From Gammaproteobacteria bacterium (GTDB taxonomy: Bacteria; Pseudomonadota; Gammaproteobacteria; Steroidobacterales; GCA-2729495): a DNA stretch of 64,000 nt. Location: the NCBI GenBank assembly GCA_016874095.1, contig VGVH01000006.1, positions 62,001 through 126,000 of the forward strand, written 5' to 3'. The stretch's first letter is position 1. The number at the start of each line of letters is the position of its first letter. The notes under the pieces were generated by a model, which saw nothing but the letters and a program-made list of their open reading frames with translations, was not told where the DNA came from and searched no databases. Position numbers and translations under genes: made by a program. Positions 51,320 to 59,080 of the stretch are shown here, piece after piece.

Positions 51320-52447
51320 ATGACCAATCGTCAATATGACTACCTCATCGTCGGCAGCGGTCTGTTCGGCTCCGTCTTCGCCCAGCAGGCGGTCGAGAAC
51401 GGCCGCTCGGTGCTCGTGCTCGAGAAGCGCACCCACATCGGCGGAAACTGCTATTCCGCCGAGCATGAGGATACCGGCATCATCGTGCATCGTTACGGCA
51501 CGCACATCTTCCACACGCCGAACAAGGCCATCTGGGATTACGTCAACCGGTTTTCCGCGTTCACGCGCTATCGCCATCGCGTGCTCACGAAGCATCGGGG
51601 GCGCGTCTATTCGATGCCGATCAACCTCGGCACTATCAACGCGTTCTACGGGCTGGACCTGAAGCCGGGGGAAGTCGACGCCTTTCTCGCAGCGCGACGG
51701 CCGAGAATTGAGCGGCCCGCCAATCTCGAGGAGAAGGCGATCAGCCTCGTCGGCGAGGAGCTCTACCGCGCCTTCATCGCCGGCTACACAGAGAAGCAGT
51801 GGGCACGGTCGCCGCGCGAACTGCCCGCCAGCATCATCAACCGCCTGCCCGTGCGAACGAGCTACGACGACAGTTACTTCGACGACACCTGGCAGGGCCT
51901 GCCCGCCGAGGGCTACACGCCGATATTCGAGCGCCTGCTCGCTGGCGCCGACATCGAGCTGGGCTGCGACTTCCTGGCCGACCGCGATTACTGGCGCAGC
52001 CGGGCAAGGCGTGTCATCTATACCGGCCCGGTCGACGCCTGGTTCGACTACTGCCATGGCCGGCTCGGCTGGCGATCGGTGCGCCTCGATACCGAAGTGC
52101 TGCCGGTCGGGGACTTCCAGGGCACCTCGGTGATGAACTACGCCGATACCGACGTGAGCTGGACCCGCATCCACGAACCAAAGCACCTGCACCCGGAGCG
52201 CAGCGTTCGCGAGAACACCACCGTGATCGTGCGTGAGTATTCCCAGGTCGACGACGACGCGCCCTACTATCCGATCGGCACCGCCGCCGACCAGGAGTTG
52301 TTCGGCAGGTACCAGGAGATGGCGGCGCGCGAGGCCGGAGTCCGCATGGGCGGGCGGCTGGCGCAGTATCGTTATTTCGACATGCACCACGTCGTGGCGC
52401 AGGCGCTGAAAGCGGCGCGCGAGGAACTCAGCGCTGGCGCGGCATGA
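51320..52447 (+). CDS. glf: UDP-galactopyranose mutase
   Basis: A 375-residue flavoenzyme interconverting UDP-galactopyranose and UDP-galactofuranose. FAD motif YLIVGSGLFGSVFAQQA, then VLEKRTHIGGNCYS, RYGTHIFHTPNKAIWDYVNRF, INLGTINAFYGL, FIAGYTEKQWARSPRELPASIINRLPVR, YTPIFERLLAGADIEL, VIYTGPVDAWFDYCHGRLGWRSV and the C-terminal YYPIG. ATG 51320 is used. The gene shows that the cell makes galactofuranose, so the surface polymer likely contains Galf. The 3' end overlaps the convergent GT2 gene by 20 bp. Confidence 0.96.
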   Translation: MTNRQYDYLIVGSGLFGSVFAQQAVENGRSVLVLEKRTHIGGNCYSAEHEDTGIIVHRYGTHIFHTPNKAIWDYVNRFSAFTRYRHRVLTKHRGRVYSMPINLGTINAFYGLDLKPGEVDAFLAARRPRIERPANLEEKAISLVGEELYRAFIAGYTEKQWARSPRELPASIINRLPVRTSYDDSYFDDTWQGLPAEGYTPIFERLLAGADIELGCDFLADRDYWRSRARRVIYTGPVDAWFDYCHGRLGWRSVRLDTEVLPVGDFQGTSVMNYADTDVSWTRIHEPKHLHPERSVRENTTVIVREYSQVDDDAPYYPIGTAADQELFGRYQEMAAREAGVRMGGRLAQYRYFDMHHVVAQALKAAREELSAGAA

Positions 52448-53180
52448 AGGTGTAGCGGTAGCGCACCGACTGGAACCAGGAGCGGATCGACTCCTTCACG
52501 AGCTTCCACTTGCGGATGGACACGACGCCGCTGTAACGGCTGCGATGGGGAACGTGGATTTCCACCGTCTTGGCCTCGTGAAAAGCGCAGTAACCGGAAA
52601 TCAGCACGTTCGGGGCGAAGGTCGCGGGCGGAATCGACAGGAAACAATCGTGGAAAGCGCTCGCGCGCATCAGCCGGTAGGGACAATTCACGTCGTACAC
52701 GCACGGCCCATAGAAAACATTGACGGTCAGGCGGGCCGCGAAACTCACGACCTTCCGCGCCAGTGAACTCTGGCGCTCGAAGCGCCGCCCGGTGATGAAG
52801 TCGTGGTCGTGGCGGATGTTCCAGAGCTTGTAGAACCAGTCGGGACCCATCTCGTCGTCCGAGTCGACCTGGAACAGCCACTCCGCACGATCCATGTTCT
52901 CCAGATAGCCCTGGCGGATGGTGGAACCGTGCCCGCTGTTGCGCTTGCTGTGGACGATCACGCCGGGCATGGACACCCGGAGGTTTTCCAGCCGTTCTGC
53001 CGTCTCGTCGCTCGAACCGTCGTTGTAGACATGGATTTCGTAGCGCAGGCCCAGTGCGTCCAGTACGCGCGTCCATGCAGACAGCACATTGCCGATGGCG
53101 TCCTGCTCGTTGTATACGGGCATGACGATGACCAGATCGAGCGACGGGGGGCCTGCCGTGGAGCGCATCGTGGGCGCCAT
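52428..53180 (-). CDS. Glycosyltransferase family 2 (dolichol-phosphate mannose synthase-like)
   Basis: A 250-residue GT-A protein (ATG 53180; a GTG at 53228 is an alternative). LDLVIVMPVYNEQDAIGNVLSAW, YEIHVYNDGSSDETAERL, SGHGSTIRQGYLENM, WLFQVDSDDEMGPDWF and a conserved CPYRLMRASAF region are close to the DPM1/polyprenyl-phosphate sugar synthases. No C-terminal membrane helices are seen. Such an enzyme would make a polyprenyl-phosphate sugar, the donor that GT-C enzymes (including the TMTC-like proteins here) require; this link is inference. It overlaps the glf end convergently. Confidence 0.85.
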   Translation of the reverse strand: MAPTMRSTAGPPSLDLVIVMPVYNEQDAIGNVLSAWTRVLDALGLRYEIHVYNDGSSDETAERLENLRVSMPGVIVHSKRNSGHGSTIRQGYLENMDRAEWLFQVDSDDEMGPDWFYKLWNIRHDHDFITGRRFERQSSLARKVVSFAARLTVNVFYGPCVYDVNCPYRLMRASAFHDCFLSIPPATFAPNVLISGYCAFHEAKTVEIHVPHRSRYSGVVSIRKWKLVKESIRSWFQSVRYRYTFMPRQR

Positions 53181-53317
53181 TCTGACGGACGAACGGAGAG
53201 GTTGAAACAGTCCAGGTCGCGTTTGCACCGGCGCCTCGAAAACATAATTCGCTGCGAGATGCCCGGTATCCCGCCCGCCGTATTGACGCAGCCAGTCGAT
53301 GCCATCATCGTGCCGCC

Positions 53318-54124
53318 GTGAACGGTAACGCCGACAACCCGTCCATTCCGGCAGAAACTTACAGCCGGGAGTACCTGCTGAGCCCGAGCCTGGAGGGCTA
53401 TGCCGAGTTCCTCGACGGAGGACTCAGCTCCGCCAAGCACAAGCAGCTCCTCATGCTGGACCTGGGACCTGGGATCGATCTGCTCGAAATCGGCTTTGGT
53501 CGGGGCGAGTTCCTGCGTCATTGCGCCGGCCGTTGCCGCTCGGCGACCGGTATCGATTACTCGCAGGCGGCGTGGGAAATAGCTGTTGAGACACTTCGCG
53601 GAACGCCCAACGCGTCCGTGCAGGTGGCTGACTGCCGCGCATTGCCGTTCGCCGCAGCAGCGTTCGACAGCGTCTACTCCGGGGACGTCATCGAGCACCT
53701 TTCCGCGAGTGACGGGCAGCGTATGCTCTCGGAGGCCTGGCGTGTCCTGCGCCCGGGCGGCACATTGCTCATTCACACGTCACCGAACGCGGCGTTCATG
53801 CGCTTCGTGTATCCGCTGGCCCGCCGCCTGCTGTCGTTCGGCAACCGCGCCGCGATAGAACGGCTGGATGCACACCTCGACGTCGGCCGTCACGTACACC
53901 TCCATGAGTACGACCTGCGGCACCTCAAACGCGCCGCGCGTCTCGCCGGGATGGATGATGTCGACGCATGGATAGACGCCGACATACTCCGCAGCGGCGC
54001 GAGCTGGCACACGCAGACGCTGCAGGCGAATCCGCTCGTGCGGCTGGCCGCAATGCTGGGGCGGCTCGCCCCGCTGCGTTACTTTCTCGGCAACGACCTC
54101 TATCTGCGCTGCCGGAAACCCTGA
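53318..54124 (+). CDS. SAM-dependent methyltransferase (Methyltransf_11 type)
   Basis: A 268-residue methyltransferase with GTG start at 53318. Motif I is LLEIGFGRGEFLRHCA, then ATGIDYSQAAWEIA, VQVADCRALPFAAAAFDSVYSGDVIEHLSASDGQRMLSEAWRVLRPGGTLLIHTSPN. Asp and Glu contacts for SAM are intact. No zinc ribbon. It is the first gene of a plus-strand run to 60885 and is followed by the GT39-like gene after 1 bp. Confidence 0.85.
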   Translation: MNGNADNPSIPAETYSREYLLSPSLEGYAEFLDGGLSSAKHKQLLMLDLGPGIDLLEIGFGRGEFLRHCAGRCRSATGIDYSQAAWEIAVETLRGTPNASVQVADCRALPFAAAAFDSVYSGDVIEHLSASDGQRMLSEAWRVLRPGGTLLIHTSPNAAFMRFVYPLARRLLSFGNRAAIERLDAHLDVGRHVHLHEYDLRHLKRAARLAGMDDVDAWIDADILRSGASWHTQTLQANPLVRLAAMLGRLAPLRYFLGNDLYLRCRKP

Positions 54125-54125
54125 C

Positions 54126-55613
54126 ATGAGGCTGTCGGCCGACGTCGCGGTCGTCGCGGGCCTGACCCTGGCGGGTGCGCTGCTGCGCCTCCTCACCCTC
54201 GGCGGCGAATCCCTCTGGTACGACGAAGCCGCGATGTACCACCTGGTGCAGGGCAGCTGGCGGGAAGTACTTGCCGCCAATGCTGTCGGCAACAGCTCGC
54301 CGCCGGTCTTCCCGCTGTTGCTCGGCGCACTGACCGCACCCGACTCGTCGGAAGCTGCGCTGCGGGCGCCGGCCGCCCTGGCTGGCATCCTCTCGATCCC
54401 GGCCGCCTGGCTGCTGGCAAGGGAATTCGTCGACTCGCCCTGGGCATTGCTTGCGCCACTGCTGACGGCATTGTCACCGGTGCAGGTCGAGTACTCGCAG
54501 GAAGTCCGCGAGTATTCACTGAGCTTCCTCGCTGCCTGCTGCCTGCTGATCGCCTGGGCGCGCTTCCTGCGCGAGGCGACGCCGCGCCATGCGGCACTGG
54601 TGGCGCTGTCATCTGTCGCGGCCGTCTGCATCCAGTACGGCACGGCGCTGCTGGCGGCAGGCGCCAACCTCGTGTTCGTCGCATTCGCCGCTTGGGAACG
54701 GGCGCCGGTGGCGCGCTGGCGGCTGTGGCTCGCCTCGCAGCTGCCGCTGGCAGTTGCCGGCATCGCCCTCTACGTCACGACCATGAGTTCCCAGCTCGGC
54801 CACGCGGCCGTCGGCGGCGGCGGCTACTGGTACCTGCTCGACCGCTACTGGGATGGCAGCATCGCGGGCCTGCGCACGCTGCTCACGGCCGATCGCGCGG
54901 ACTTCATCCACTTCGCCTTTCCGGGCAAGGCGCTGTTCGCGCTGGTGGTCATCGGCGCCATCGCCGGTGTCGTGGACCGCAGGTTCCGCCACGCGACAGC
55001 GCTGCTGGTCGCGCCGACGGCCGTGACCATCGCTGCGGCGCTCGCGCAAGCCTACCCCTTCGGCGGCATCCGCCAGAACATGTATCTCGCGCCGATGGTG
55101 TATGTCGCCGCAGCTGTCGGCCTGGCCGCGATAGCCGGCTGGCTGCGGCCGCGGGCCGGCACGGCGACTGCCTGGGCAGTCGTGGCAGTGACGGTGGGCG
55201 CATTGGCCTGGATCGGCGCGTCACGCAGCTGGCGGCTGACGCAGGGCGCTGGCGCCGAGCCCATGCGCGAGGTCGCGGCCGAACTCGTCCGCCAGGTCGA
55301 TCCCGGCGACGTCATCTACGTGTACGCAGGCGCCCAGCCAGCCTTCCGCTACTACTGGCGCAACCGTCCCGAGCCCTGGATCGCCGGCAGCCCGCACGCC
55401 TCCGGACTCGACCCGGAAGTCGCCCGACGGCAGATGATGCAGGTCCAATCGGAGCTCCTCGCACTGGTGGATGAACGCCGGCCCTACTGGCTCGTCGGCT
55501 CGCACCTCGACGAGGACGACGGGCTCGAACTCGTCGCGCGGCTGCGCGAGAGGGCTGCCGTAAACGTCACGCTGGGACGGGGCGGTTCGTTCCTGCTGCG
55601 GGTGACGCCGTGA
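54126..55613 (+). CDS. GT39-like GT-C membrane glycosyltransferase
   Basis: A 495-residue membrane protein with about 11 helices. First-loop motif GGESLWYDEAAMYHLVQGSW, with the Asp-Glu pair of ArnT/PMT-type enzymes, then GNSSPPVFPLLLGAL, SPVQVEYSQEVREYSLSFLAACCLL and the late GGIRQNMYLAPMVYVA. A soluble C-terminal part of about 110 residues follows. It would transfer a sugar from a polyprenyl-phosphate donor in the periplasm. It overlaps the acyltransferase gene by 4 bp (GTGA). Confidence 0.85.
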   Translation: MRLSADVAVVAGLTLAGALLRLLTLGGESLWYDEAAMYHLVQGSWREVLAANAVGNSSPPVFPLLLGALTAPDSSEAALRAPAALAGILSIPAAWLLAREFVDSPWALLAPLLTALSPVQVEYSQEVREYSLSFLAACCLLIAWARFLREATPRHAALVALSSVAAVCIQYGTALLAAGANLVFVAFAAWERAPVARWRLWLASQLPLAVAGIALYVTTMSSQLGHAAVGGGGYWYLLDRYWDGSIAGLRTLLTADRADFIHFAFPGKALFALVVIGAIAGVVDRRFRHATALLVAPTAVTIAAALAQAYPFGGIRQNMYLAPMVYVAAAVGLAAIAGWLRPRAGTATAWAVVAVTVGALAWIGASRSWRLTQGAGAEPMREVAAELVRQVDPGDVIYVYAGAQPAFRYYWRNRPEPWIAGSPHASGLDPEVARRQMMQVQSELLALVDERRPYWLVGSHLDEDDGLELVARLRERAAVNVTLGRGGSFLLRVTP

Positions 55614-56686
55614 CGGAGCCCTGGTATCCGCAGCTGCAGGCACTGCGCGCGCTGGCCGTGTCCGGTCCGGTCGTGATGCACCTGTGGCCGACCGACGCGT
55701 CGAGTCCGCTGGAGGCGCGCATCGTCGGCATCGGTTATCTCGGCGTCGACCTGTTTTTCGTCATCAGCGGCTTTCTCATCACGGGGATCCTGCTCCGCGC
55801 GCGCTCGGCAATCGGGTCGACGACGACAGCCGTGACGGTGATCGGGCGCTTCTACGGACGCCGGGCGCTGCGCATCTTTCCGGTTTACTGGCTGCTGCTG
55901 CTGGTGCTCGCGATCGCCGGTGTGCCGCCGGTGCGCGAGGAATTCTGGTGGATGTTCCTCTACGCGTGGAACCTGCGCCTCGCAGACATCGCCTCCTGGC
56001 CGGGGCACGTGTCGCACTTCTGGTCTCTGGCAGTCGAGGAGCAGTTCTATCTCGCCTGGCCGCTGCTGGTACTCCTGTTGCCGCTGCGGCAGGTACCGGT
56101 CGCCATCGCGGCCACCTGCGTGCTGGGCCCGCTCTACCGCCTTTTCGCGCCGTCGCCCTGGCACGCCACCGTGCTGCTGCCGGCCTGCGTGGACGTGCTC
56201 GGCATCGGCGCGCTCCTCGCCTGGCTGCACCATACGACGCCGGCGGATTCCGCCGCGCGCCGGCGGTTCACCGCAGTCGCGCTCGCGCTCGGACTCGCCG
56301 GCACGGCCGTGCATCTCGCGCTGTACCTGCGGGACGCGGCAGCCTGGTTCACCGCCTGGCCGCTGGCGAGAACGAGCTGCGCGCTGCTCTTCGCCGGGCT
56401 CGTGGATCGGGCGGCGACCGGGTTCAAGGGAACGGCGGGTCGCGTCGCCGAATGGCAACCGCTCGTCTTCATCGGCATGATCAGCTACGGCATCTATCTG
56501 TTGCATCCGCTGACGGCAACGCTGCTCAGGCTGCATCGGTTCACCGGTTCGATGCCAACCGATGCGCCGGTGATGTTCTTCCTGCTGCAGGTGTCACTGA
56601 CGATTGGATTGGCAGCGGCATCGTGGTACCTGCTGGAAAAACCCGTCAACAGCCTGCGACGCCATCTCCCCTATCCGCGACCATGA
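55610..56686 (+). CDS. Membrane acyltransferase, family 3 (OafA/YrhL-like)
   Basis: A 358-residue membrane protein with about ten helices. It starts YPQLQALRALAVSGPVVMHLWPTD, a variant of the usual LDGLRAIAV..V..FH opening, then GYLGVDLFFVISGFLITGILL, RFYGRRALRIFPVYWLLLL, HFWSLAVEEQFYLAWPLLVLLL and MISYGIYLLHP. These are the standard family marks. The usual His of the first helix is present (MHLW). It acetylates or otherwise acylates sugars of the surface polymer. GTG 55610 overlaps the GT39 stop. Confidence 0.9.
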   Translation: MTEPWYPQLQALRALAVSGPVVMHLWPTDASSPLEARIVGIGYLGVDLFFVISGFLITGILLRARSAIGSTTTAVTVIGRFYGRRALRIFPVYWLLLLVLAIAGVPPVREEFWWMFLYAWNLRLADIASWPGHVSHFWSLAVEEQFYLAWPLLVLLLPLRQVPVAIAATCVLGPLYRLFAPSPWHATVLLPACVDVLGIGALLAWLHHTTPADSAARRRFTAVALALGLAGTAVHLALYLRDAAAWFTAWPLARTSCALLFAGLVDRAATGFKGTAGRVAEWQPLVFIGMISYGIYLLHPLTATLLRLHRFTGSMPTDAPVMFFLLQVSLTIGLAAASWYLLEKPVNSLRRHLPYPRP

Positions 56687-57588
56687 CCACCCGCGTACGA
56701 ACACTGGCTGCAACGACACTGGGCGGCGCGAGCTGCCCCGTCTGCGGCGCCATCACCCGCCGCGCCGCCGACCTTGGCGACTTCCGGCTGCACGCCTGCG
56801 CCGCCTGTGGTTCGTGGTCGAGCGACGCGCTGGTGCGCGGCGCCACGACGTCGTTCCAGCCGCAGGCCTATTTCGACCATGCCGAGGACGAGCGGCCGCG
56901 CTGGGAAACGCTGCGGCAGGCGATCCAGCCGCTTGCGCCGCGCTCGGTGCTCGATGTCGGTTGCGGCGGCGGCGAGTACCTCGCGTGGACGACCGGAGCG
57001 TTCGCACCGGCGCAGGCGACAGGCATCGAACTCGACACCGGGCGCGCGCGGCGCGCGGCCGAACGCAATCCCCGGGCGACCATCCTGACCGGCGATGCCC
57101 TCGCCGTCGCCGAGGGACTGGGCGGCGATTTCGATCTCATCACGCTCTGGGACGTACTGGAACACGTGCCGGAACCGGCGCGGCTCCTGAAGGCCCTGGC
57201 GCAACGGCTCACGCCGCGCGGGCGGTTGTTCGTCCAGACCATCAACGAGGCGAGCATCGTGCCGCGCATCGGCCGCTGGTCCTACAGGCTTACCGCCGGC
57301 GCGCTCAAGGCTGGCATGCGCCGCACGCACGACGCGCATCACCTGGTGTTCTTCACGCGGCCGGGACTCTGGCGCATGGGACAGGAAGCCGGGCTGGCCC
57401 CGCGGAGGGAGTGGTTCGGCCGGCTGTCACTGGCCCGCATGGACGGCCCGAAGCTGCTGACCGTGCCGACCGCCTGCCTGCTCGCGACCGAAAACTGGTT
57501 CGGCGGCGGGCTGTTCGTCAACGTCCTGTTCAGCCGCGCGGACTGCGAGGACCCCGGGGCCGGCAAAGAAGCGGCGGACTTCGGGTAA
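56683..57588 (+). CDS. Class I SAM-dependent methyltransferase with zinc ribbon
   Basis: A 301-residue methyltransferase. N-terminal zinc ribbon CPVCGA and CAACGS, motif I VLDVGCGGGEYLAW, ATGIELDTGRARRAAE, DLITLWDVLEHVPEPARLLKALAQRLTPRGRLFVQTIN and HHLVFFTRPGLWRMGQEAG. ATG 56683 overlaps the acyltransferase stop (ATGA). It is the third protein in the window with this zinc-ribbon plus methyltransferase form (others at 11605-12495 and 49029-49928), suggesting recent duplication or acquisition as a module. Confidence 0.86.
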   Translation: MTTRVRTLAATTLGGASCPVCGAITRRAADLGDFRLHACAACGSWSSDALVRGATTSFQPQAYFDHAEDERPRWETLRQAIQPLAPRSVLDVGCGGGEYLAWTTGAFAPAQATGIELDTGRARRAAERNPRATILTGDALAVAEGLGGDFDLITLWDVLEHVPEPARLLKALAQRLTPRGRLFVQTINEASIVPRIGRWSYRLTAGALKAGMRRTHDAHHLVFFTRPGLWRMGQEAGLAPRREWFGRLSLARMDGPKLLTVPTACLLATENWFGGGLFVNVLFSRADCEDPGAGKEAADFG

Positions 57589-57598
57589 TCTGCCCCGC

Positions 57599-59080
57599 GT
57601 GATGCGCCCGCAGCGATTGTCAGCCTGGCTGGCCGGTCTCGCCGTCCTCGCCGCGGGGCTCGTCCTCATGGCGATGCGACTCGCCTACGACCTGTTCGAT
57701 GCCGACGAGCTGCAGCACGCCCACCTGGCCTGGCTCGTGGCCGGCGGCAAGCAGTTGTACGTCGACATCTGGGACAACCATGGCCCGCTCTACACGCTGG
57801 CGAATGCCGTTGTGTTGCGGCTCGCCGACCCGGCGCCCTCGCTCGACCTGCTGTTCGCCTGCCGCGCGCTGTCCGCCTGCGCGGCGATCGGCATCGGCGC
57901 CTGCACCTGGCTGATCGCGCGGCGCGCCGGGCTGTCACGCCTGGCGGCGCTGACCGCCGTCAGCATCCTTGCTTCGCTCGTGTTTGCGCAGGACAAGGCC
58001 ATGGAGTGCCGGCCGGATGGCTGGCAGAACCTGTTCTGGCTGGCGGGCCTGGCGCTGCTCGCGACCGGGACGACGTTGCGCCGAGCGGCCGGCGCCGGCG
58101 CGCTCTGGGCGAGCGCGATACTCATCAACGCCAAGGCGGCGCTCGGGCCCCTGGCCGTGCTGCTCTTCTGGCTCCTCGGCAGGCGCTGGCACGGGCGAAC
58201 GGTCATTGAGACTCGGCGCGCCATCGTTGCCGCGGCTGCCGGCGGGTTGGCCGTCTACTTGCCCGTTTTGGCCTGGTTCCAGGCGACCGGCGCTGCCTGG
58301 GCGCTGCACGAATACGCATTGCTCTGGAATCTGCAGGCGCTCGGCAACTCCGGCCCGTCGACGCTCAGCGACGACAACGTCCGCTTCCTGGTAGTCCGAC
58401 AGTGGCCGTTCGTGCTCGCGCTGCTGCTCGGATCGGTGTGGTGGATTGTCGATCTCGCCCGGAGGCACGAGTCGTTGCAGCGCGAAGCCGCAGCGATGAT
58501 CGCCACCGCCGCGCTCATCACCGGCCTCAGCCTCGGCATGGACTTCTACTACCAGTTCTTCCTCATCTGCCTGCCACTGTGGTCGATCGTGGCGGCGCAC
58601 GGCGTACAGCGCAGCGCGGTGGCGCTCGCTGAGCGCTTCGGCCCGGTGGCGTCGTGGACGGCCGGCGTCGCGGCTGCAGCCGGCGCCGCCGTGCTGCTCG
58701 CGACGGCCGCCCGCATCACGCCGGAATCACCCCGACATGAACTCGTTTTCCAGGAGTCGTTCACGCGGTTCATGCTGGCGACGACGCCGCGCGAGGAACC
58801 GCTGGGCGTGATCTGGGACATCTGCGGCGGATTCATGTTCAACGAACCGCTGCAGTTCTATTGGGGCGCCGAAGCTGCAATCGGCAAGGCAGCCGAACGG
58901 CATGCCGGCAGCGATCCGTTCGGCCAGCCCTTCATCGACGCGCTCGAGCGCGGGCAGGTACGGTTCGTGATCGGCCGCGACACAGGCCTCCTGAACCAGC
59001 TGCCGGCGATCACGCAGAGCTACCTGCGCGAGCGCTATCGCTATTCGAACTGCCTGTGGACGCGCCGGACGACACCATGA
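57599..59080 (+). CDS. GT39-like GT-C membrane glycosyltransferase
   Basis: A 493-residue membrane protein with about 11 helices. The first loop has YDLFDADELQHAHLAWLVAGGKQLYVDIWDNHGPLYTL, with the Asp-Ala-Asp-Glu motif and a later DNHGP typical of GT39-like enzymes, followed by AMECRPDGWQNLFWLAGLAL and LALLLGSVWWIV. The soluble C-terminal region is about 110 residues. GTG 57599 or ATG 57602 can serve as start. Its TGA overlaps the ATG of TMTC paralogue 5. Confidence 0.85.
   Translation: MMRPQRLSAWLAGLAVLAAGLVLMAMRLAYDLFDADELQHAHLAWLVAGGKQLYVDIWDNHGPLYTLANAVVLRLADPAPSLDLLFACRALSACAAIGIGACTWLIARRAGLSRLAALTAVSILASLVFAQDKAMECRPDGWQNLFWLAGLALLATGTTLRRAAGAGALWASAILINAKAALGPLAVLLFWLLGRRWHGRTVIETRRAIVAAAAGGLAVYLPVLAWFQATGAAWALHEYALLWNLQALGNSGPSTLSDDNVRFLVVRQWPFVLALLLGSVWWIVDLARRHESLQREAAAMIATAALITGLSLGMDFYYQFFLICLPLWSIVAAHGVQRSAVALAERFGPVASWTAGVAAAAGAAVLLATAARITPESPRHELVFQESFTRFMLATTPREEPLGVIWDICGGFMFNEPLQFYWGAEAAIGKAAERHAGSDPFGQPFIDALERGQVRFVIGRDTGLLNQLPAITQSYLRERYRYSNCLWTRRTTP

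Noticed and set aside
55684-57588. Single long protein across the acyltransferase and methyltransferase genes
   Set aside because: The first part of this frame is a shadow of the acyltransferase; true coding begins at ATG 56683 with the zinc-ribbon methyltransferase.
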